A stretch of 18,754 nucleotides of DNA from BJGV01 sp964013575 (GTDB lineage: Bacteria > Pseudomonadota > Gammaproteobacteria > Burkholderiales > Nitrosomonadaceae), in contig CAXGWP010000025.1 of NCBI GenBank assembly GCA_964013575.1, forward strand, positions 1 through 18,754, given 5' to 3'. Shown here piece by piece: positions 15,190 to 18,754 of this stretch (positions are counted from its first letter, which is position 1; every line of letters starts with the position of its first letter). The translations under genes were made by a program, and so were the position numbers. The notes beneath the pieces are model-generated. The model worked only from the letters and a program-made list of their open reading frames with translations. It did no database searches and was not told where the DNA came from.

Positions 15190-16656
15190 ATGTTTAATTC
15201 AAGTCTAAATAAACTTTCGACATTGCTTGCAACTGGGAAGGTTTCGAGTGTTGAATTAACGAAAGATTTTCTTCAACATATTAATTTTCTAAATAAAAAA
15301 TATAATGCTTTTATTACAGTAAATGAAGAAATAAGCTTAGACCAGGCGCGTATTGCTGATGCAATGATTTCTTCAGGAAGGGGAGGATCATTAACTGGTA
15401 TTCCTATTGCCCATAAGGATATTTTTTGTACTAAAGGGTGGTTAACTACTTGTGGGTCAAAAATGTTAGCAAATTTTGTTTCTCCATATGATGCACATGT
15501 AATTGAGAGGTTTAATAAGGTAGGCACAGTAAATATTGGCAAAACAAATATGGATGAATTTGCTATGGGGTCTAGTAATGAGACTTCCTTTTATGGGCCA
15601 GTAAAGAATCCATGGGATGTTAAGTCAGTACCTGGAGGTAGTTCCGGGGGATCCGCTTGTGCAGTTGCGGCACGTATGGCGCCAGCTGCTACTGGTACTG
15701 ATACAGGTGGGTCTATACGCCAGCCAGCATCGTTATGTGGTGTTTCTGGTATAAAGCCAACTTATGGGCTAGTATCAAGATATGGCATGATTGCTTTTGC
15801 GTCAAGTCTTGATCAAGGAGGAGCAATAGCAAAATCAGCTTCAGATTTGGCGCTAATGTTAAATGTTATGGTGGATTTTGATATTCGTGATTCAACAAGT
15901 CTGCAGCATGATACTGAAGACTATACAAGAGACTTAGAGAAATCATTATCAGGTATTCGTATTGGGCTTCCAAAAGAATATTTTATTGAGGGGATAGATG
16001 ATGATGTAGCGCAAGCAGTAGACTCAGCTGTTAAAGAATATAGTAGGCTTGGTGCAAAAATCATTGAAGTTTCATTACCAAATACTAAGCTTTCAATTCC
16101 TGTCTATTATGTATTGGCTCCGGCAGAAGCATCAAGTAATCTTTCTCGTTTTGATGGAGTGCGTTATGGTCATCGTTCTGAAGAATATATTAATCTAGAT
16201 GATATGTATCAGAAGAGCCGCGCTCAGGGATTTGGTGAAGAAGTAAAGCGGCGTATTCTAATTGGTACATATGTATTATCTCATGGATATTATGATGCTT
16301 ATTATATAAAAGCACAAAAATTAAGACGCTTAATTGCTCAGGACTTTTCTAAAGTATTTAAACACTGTGACATAATTATGGGGCCAACCTCCCCTTCTGT
16401 TGCATTCTCTTTGGGAGAGAAAAATAACGACCCATTACAGATGTATTTATCAGACACATATACTGCAGGAGCTAGCCTGTCTGGATTGCCTGGGATGTCT
16501 ATACCAGTCGGGTTTGGTAAGGGAAATAGGCCAGTTGGGCTGCACATTATTGGTAATTATTTTTCTGAAGCAAGAATATTAAATGTTGCCCATAAATATC
16601 AGCAGGTAACGGACTGGCATACAAGAATGCCAGATATAAATAATTCTAAAAATTAA
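15190..16656 (+). CDS. gatA: Aspartyl/glutamyl-tRNA amidotransferase subunit A
   Basis: GatA is the glutaminase subunit: it frees ammonia from glutamine or asparagine and passes it to GatB for amidation of misacylated Glu-tRNA(Gln) or Asp-tRNA(Asn). The 488 residues are a full-length amidase-signature protein. The Ser-cisSer-Lys triad is visible as K76 (IPIAHKDIF), S151 (GGSSGGSA, 149–156) and S175 (DTGGSIRQPAS), with the same spacing as S. aureus GatA (K79, S154, S178). No strong ribosome site precedes the ATG at 15190, but MFNSSLNKLSTLLATGKVSS fits the family start. gatB follows after 10 bases. Confidence 0.98.
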   Translation: MFNSSLNKLSTLLATGKVSSVELTKDFLQHINFLNKKYNAFITVNEEISLDQARIADAMISSGRGGSLTGIPIAHKDIFCTKGWLTTCGSKMLANFVSPYDAHVIERFNKVGTVNIGKTNMDEFAMGSSNETSFYGPVKNPWDVKSVPGGSSGGSACAVAARMAPAATGTDTGGSIRQPASLCGVSGIKPTYGLVSRYGMIAFASSLDQGGAIAKSASDLALMLNVMVDFDIRDSTSLQHDTEDYTRDLEKSLSGIRIGLPKEYFIEGIDDDVAQAVDSAVKEYSRLGAKIIEVSLPNTKLSIPVYYVLAPAEASSNLSRFDGVRYGHRSEEYINLDDMYQKSRAQGFGEEVKRRILIGTYVLSHGYYDAYYIKAQKLRRLIAQDFSKVFKHCDIIMGPTSPSVAFSLGEKNNDPLQMYLSDTYTAGASLSGLPGMSIPVGFGKGNRPVGLHIIGNYFSEARILNVAHKYQQVTDWHTRMPDINNSKN

Positions 16657-16666
16657 AGATAATAAT

Positions 16667-18151
16667 ATGAAGTGGGAAACTGTAGTTGGTCTTGAGGTGC
16701 ATACTCAACTTTTGACGAAATCAAAATTATTTTCTGGTGCTTCAACACTTTTTGGAGGTAAGCCTAATTCTCAAGCTTGTGCAATTGACTTAGCCTTACC
16801 AGGGGTATTGCCTGTATTAAATCGTGGTGTTGTTGAATTAGCTATTAAATTTGGTCTGGCAATAGATGCAAAGATTAATTCCCCATCAATTTTTGCACGT
16901 AAGAATTATTTCTATCCAGACTTACCAAAAGGTTATCAGATTAGTCAATATGAGATACCAATAGTTGAGGGTGGGTATATTAAGGTGCATACAGGAAAAG
17001 ATAATGAGGGCTATGAAAAGATCATAAACATAACTCGTGCTCATCTTGAAGAAGATGCAGGAAAATCATTACATGAAGACTTTAATGGTATGACAGGTAT
17101 TGATTTAAACCGTGCTGGTACTCCTTTACTAGAGATTGTTTCAGAGCCAGATATGCGTAGTAGTGAGGAAGCAGTGGCTTTTGCTAAAGCAATACATGCT
17201 TTAGTAAGATGGATTGGTATTAGTGATGGAAATATGGAAGAGGGCTCATTCCGCTGTGATGCAAATGTGTCGGTTCGTAGATTAGGAGATAAGAAACTTG
17301 GTACTCGTAGAGAAATTAAAAATTTAAATTCTTTTCGTTTTTTACAGCAAGCTATTGAGTGTGAAATTGAGTCCCAAAAATATACTCTTGAAACAGGAGG
17401 TTCAATTCAGCAGGCTACAGTACTATTTGATTCTAATAAGCGCGAAACTCATGTCATGCGAACTAAAGAAGATGCACATGATTATCGTTATTTTCCTGAT
17501 CCAGATTTACGGCCCTTACGAATATCATCTGATTGGATAGAAGATATTAGGTCATCTATGATAGAGTCTCCAGACTTATGCTTCTCACGTTTTATAGATT
17601 CTAAAATAGCGCCAAATGGTAAGTTAACTTATGCATTATCCAAATATGATGCATCAATTTTAACTACTGATATAGATACAGCTACTTATTTTGAAGACGT
17701 AGTAAAAATTATTGGTAGAGAAGAAGCAAAGCTTTGTGCCAATTGGGTAATTGAGGGAGTTATCGCGCATTTAAATCAAGATAATAAAAATATTATAGAT
17801 TCACCAGTTTCACCTCAGCAGTTAGCAGGGTTAATTTTACGAATTTGTGATAACACTATTTCAGGTAAAACTGCTAAAGATATATTTAATGTAATGTGGG
17901 TTAGTTCATCTGATATTTCGGCAGATATAATTATTAAAGAAAAAGGACTGAAACAGATCTCAGATGATAGTGAAATTACTCAGATTGTAGATAAAATTAT
18001 TTCTAAAAATTCTCAACAAGTAACTGATTTTTGTCAAGGAAAAGAAAAAGCATTGAATTTTCTGGTTGGGCAAGTTATGAAAGAAACTAAAGGCAAAGCA
18101 AACCCATCCCAAGTCAATGCAATTTTAAGGGAAAGAATCGAAGAAAAATAA
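16667..18151 (+). CDS. gatB: Aspartyl/glutamyl-tRNA amidotransferase subunit B
   Basis: GatB binds the misacylated tRNA, activates the side-chain carboxylate with ATP and amidates it with ammonia from GatA. The 494 residues are in the usual range (about 475–500). Signatures are ETVVGLEVHTQL (4–15), FARKNYFYPDLPKGYQISQ (76–94), a TPLLEIVSEPD block and the DYRYFPDPDLRPL segment. The C-terminal tRNA-binding YqeY-type domain occupies roughly the last 145 residues and ends KANPSQVNAILRERIEEK. It is the last gene of gatCAB. A long inverted repeat follows the stop, separating it from the converging H1-like gene. Its presence implies that Gln-tRNA and/or Asn-tRNA are made indirectly. Confidence 0.98.
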   Translation: MKWETVVGLEVHTQLLTKSKLFSGASTLFGGKPNSQACAIDLALPGVLPVLNRGVVELAIKFGLAIDAKINSPSIFARKNYFYPDLPKGYQISQYEIPIVEGGYIKVHTGKDNEGYEKIINITRAHLEEDAGKSLHEDFNGMTGIDLNRAGTPLLEIVSEPDMRSSEEAVAFAKAIHALVRWIGISDGNMEEGSFRCDANVSVRRLGDKKLGTRREIKNLNSFRFLQQAIECEIESQKYTLETGGSIQQATVLFDSNKRETHVMRTKEDAHDYRYFPDPDLRPLRISSDWIEDIRSSMIESPDLCFSRFIDSKIAPNGKLTYALSKYDASILTTDIDTATYFEDVVKIIGREEAKLCANWVIEGVIAHLNQDNKNIIDSPVSPQQLAGLILRICDNTISGKTAKDIFNVMWVSSSDISADIIIKEKGLKQISDDSEITQIVDKIISKNSQQVTDFCQGKEKALNFLVGQVMKETKGKANPSQVNAILRERIEEK

Positions 18152-18154
18152 ACG

Positions 18155-18211
18155 TAAGCGCTGCGAACAGTTTCATTATTATAAAAAACTGTTCGCAGTA
18201 ATGGCCGCTTA
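18155..18211. terminator. long inverted repeat between convergent gatB and H1-like gene
   Basis: CTGCGAACAGTTT (18161–18173) is perfectly complementary to AAACTGTTCGCAG (18186–18198): 13 bp with a 12-base loop. Outer arms TAAGCG (18155–18160) and CGCTTA (18206–18211) add six pairs across a seven-base bulge and are followed by TTTT on the plus strand. It begins four bases after the gatB stop and ends nine bases before the 3' end of the converging gene, so it probably terminates both transcripts. Confidence 0.75.
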
Positions 18212-18220
18212 TTTTAGTTC

Positions 18221-18754
18221 CTAGGGGCGTGATCCTGATAGTGGAAAAGGCCAAGGGGCTGGCGTTATTTCCGGTTTTTTCTTAGCAGCTATTTTCTTTT
18301 TAGTAGCAGGTTTTTTCTTAGCAGCTACTTTCTTTTTAGCAGCAGGTTTCTTCTTAGTAGCTACTTTCTTTTTAGCAGCAGGTTTCTTCTTAGTAGCTAC
18401 TTTCTTTTTAGCAGCAGGTTTCTTTTTAGCGGCTACTTTCTTTTTAGCAGCAGGTTTCTTTTTAGCGGCTACTTTCTTTTTAGCAGCAGGTTTCTTTTTA
18501 GCGGCTACTTTCTTTCTAGCTGCTGGTTTTTTCTTAGCGGCTACTTTCTTTTTAGCTACTGGTTTTTTCTTAGCGGCTACTTTCTTTCTAGCTGCTGGTT
18601 TTTTCTTAGCAGCTACTTTCTTTCTAGCTGCTGGTTTTTTCTTAGCGGCTACTTTCTTTTTAGCTACTGGTTTTTTCTTAGCTACTACTTTCTTTTTAGC
18701 TACTGGTTTTTTCTTAGCGGCTACTTTCTTTCTAGCTACTGGTTTTTTCTTAGC
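18221..18754 (-). CDS. Lysine/alanine-rich histone H1-like protein (C-terminal part, cut by window edge)
   Basis: The minus-strand frame is open from the right edge to a TAG at 18223–18221, so the 177 C-terminal residues are visible and the start is missing. Residues 1–160 of this part are a run of AAKKKV/AAKKKP hexamers in alternation, about half Lys/Arg, with substitutions mostly A to V or T and K to R. The chain ends PEITPAPWPFPLSGSRP. Such chains are characteristic of the DNA-binding C-terminal domain of histone H1-like and AlgP-like nucleoid proteins. From memory, WPFPxGS[RK]P-like tails occur in betaproteobacterial H1-like proteins. It probably binds and compacts DNA non-specifically, but other nucleic-acid roles are possible. 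Any N-terminal domain lies outside the window. Confidence 0.85.
   Translation of the reverse strand, partial: AKKKPVARKKVAAKKKPVAKKKVVAKKKPVAKKKVAAKKKPAARKKVAAKKKPAARKKVAAKKKPVAKKKVAAKKKPAARKKVAAKKKPAAKKKVAAKKKPAAKKKVAAKKKPAAKKKVATKKKPAAKKKVATKKKPAAKKKVAAKKKPATKKKIAAKKKPEITPAPWPFPLSGSRP
18273..18754 (-). repeat. 36-bp in-frame tandem repeat in the H1-like gene
   Basis: Units begin (plus-strand GGTTT phase) every 36 bases at 18273, 18309, 18345 and so on to 18705, giving thirteen complete units, with a fourteenth cut by the window edge at 18741. Each encodes 12 residues. Units toward the C-terminus (18345–18524) are near-identical and use K; those nearer the right edge carry V and R variants and GCT/GCC alanine changes. 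Period and phase show no insertion or deletion across the whole visible run. Confidence 0.95.

Noticed and set aside
18273..18754. CRISPR array, because of regular 36-base periodicity
   Set aside because: There are no unique spacers; the repeats are directly adjacent, imperfect and keep an open reading frame encoding K/A-rich protein.

Overview
The window is an AT-rich (by eye about two thirds A+T), gene-dense stretch of a bacterial chromosome. The gene content and order point to a betaproteobacterium. The markers are: a dapF–DUF484–xerC cluster beside hslVU; a metK–ahcY–metF run whose AhcY carries the roughly 40-residue insert common in proteobacterial enzymes; mreBCD–mrdA–rodA transcribed divergently from gatCAB; and a lysine/alanine-rich histone H1-like protein ending in a WPFP…GSRP tail. 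From memory this arrangement fits Nitrosomonadales or Methylophilales-type lineages best. The low GC would suit a streamlined or host-associated member, but no genus can be fixed from sequence alone. All complete genes are full length, with no frameshifts, insertion sequences, CRISPR arrays or recognisable tRNA/rRNA genes.

Left part (1–3769, all minus strand): the N-terminal 206 codons of hslU, then hslV (the ATP-dependent HslUV protease), xerC (chromosome dimer resolution), a DUF484 protein and dapF (lysine and meso-diaminopimelate synthesis). dapF is divergent from metK.

Middle part (3887–8882): metK, ahcY and metF run on the plus strand and form the S-adenosylmethionine cycle: SAM synthesis, SAH removal, and 5-methyl-THF supply for methionine regeneration. 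They converge on a class V alanine/serine–glyoxylate aminotransferase on the minus strand, with a strong inverted repeat between the converging genes that probably ends transcription from both sides. A stable hairpin lies just before the ahcY ribosome-binding site.

Right-middle part (9129–14662, minus strand): the rod-shape/elongasome operon mreB–mreC–mreD–mrdA(PBP2)–mrdB(rodA), tightly packed with 1-base spacing or 4-base overlap in its distal half. The cell is therefore probably rod-shaped and builds lateral peptidoglycan.

Right part (14837–18151, plus strand): gatC–gatA–gatB, the amidotransferase that makes Gln-tRNA(Gln) and/or Asn-tRNA(Asn) by the indirect route. After a 13-bp perfect inverted repeat comes a convergent, right-truncated gene (18221 to the window end). 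Its visible 177 residues are almost entirely thirteen-plus copies of a 12-residue, 36-bp unit (AAKKKV/AAKKKP), typical of the C-terminal domain of H1-like nucleoid proteins.

Most of the window is conserved housekeeping sequence, and I see no convincing new multi-gene system. The most interesting items are the H1-like tandem repeat with its distinctive tail, the hairpin in the ahcY leader, and a spaced direct repeat between mreB and gatC.
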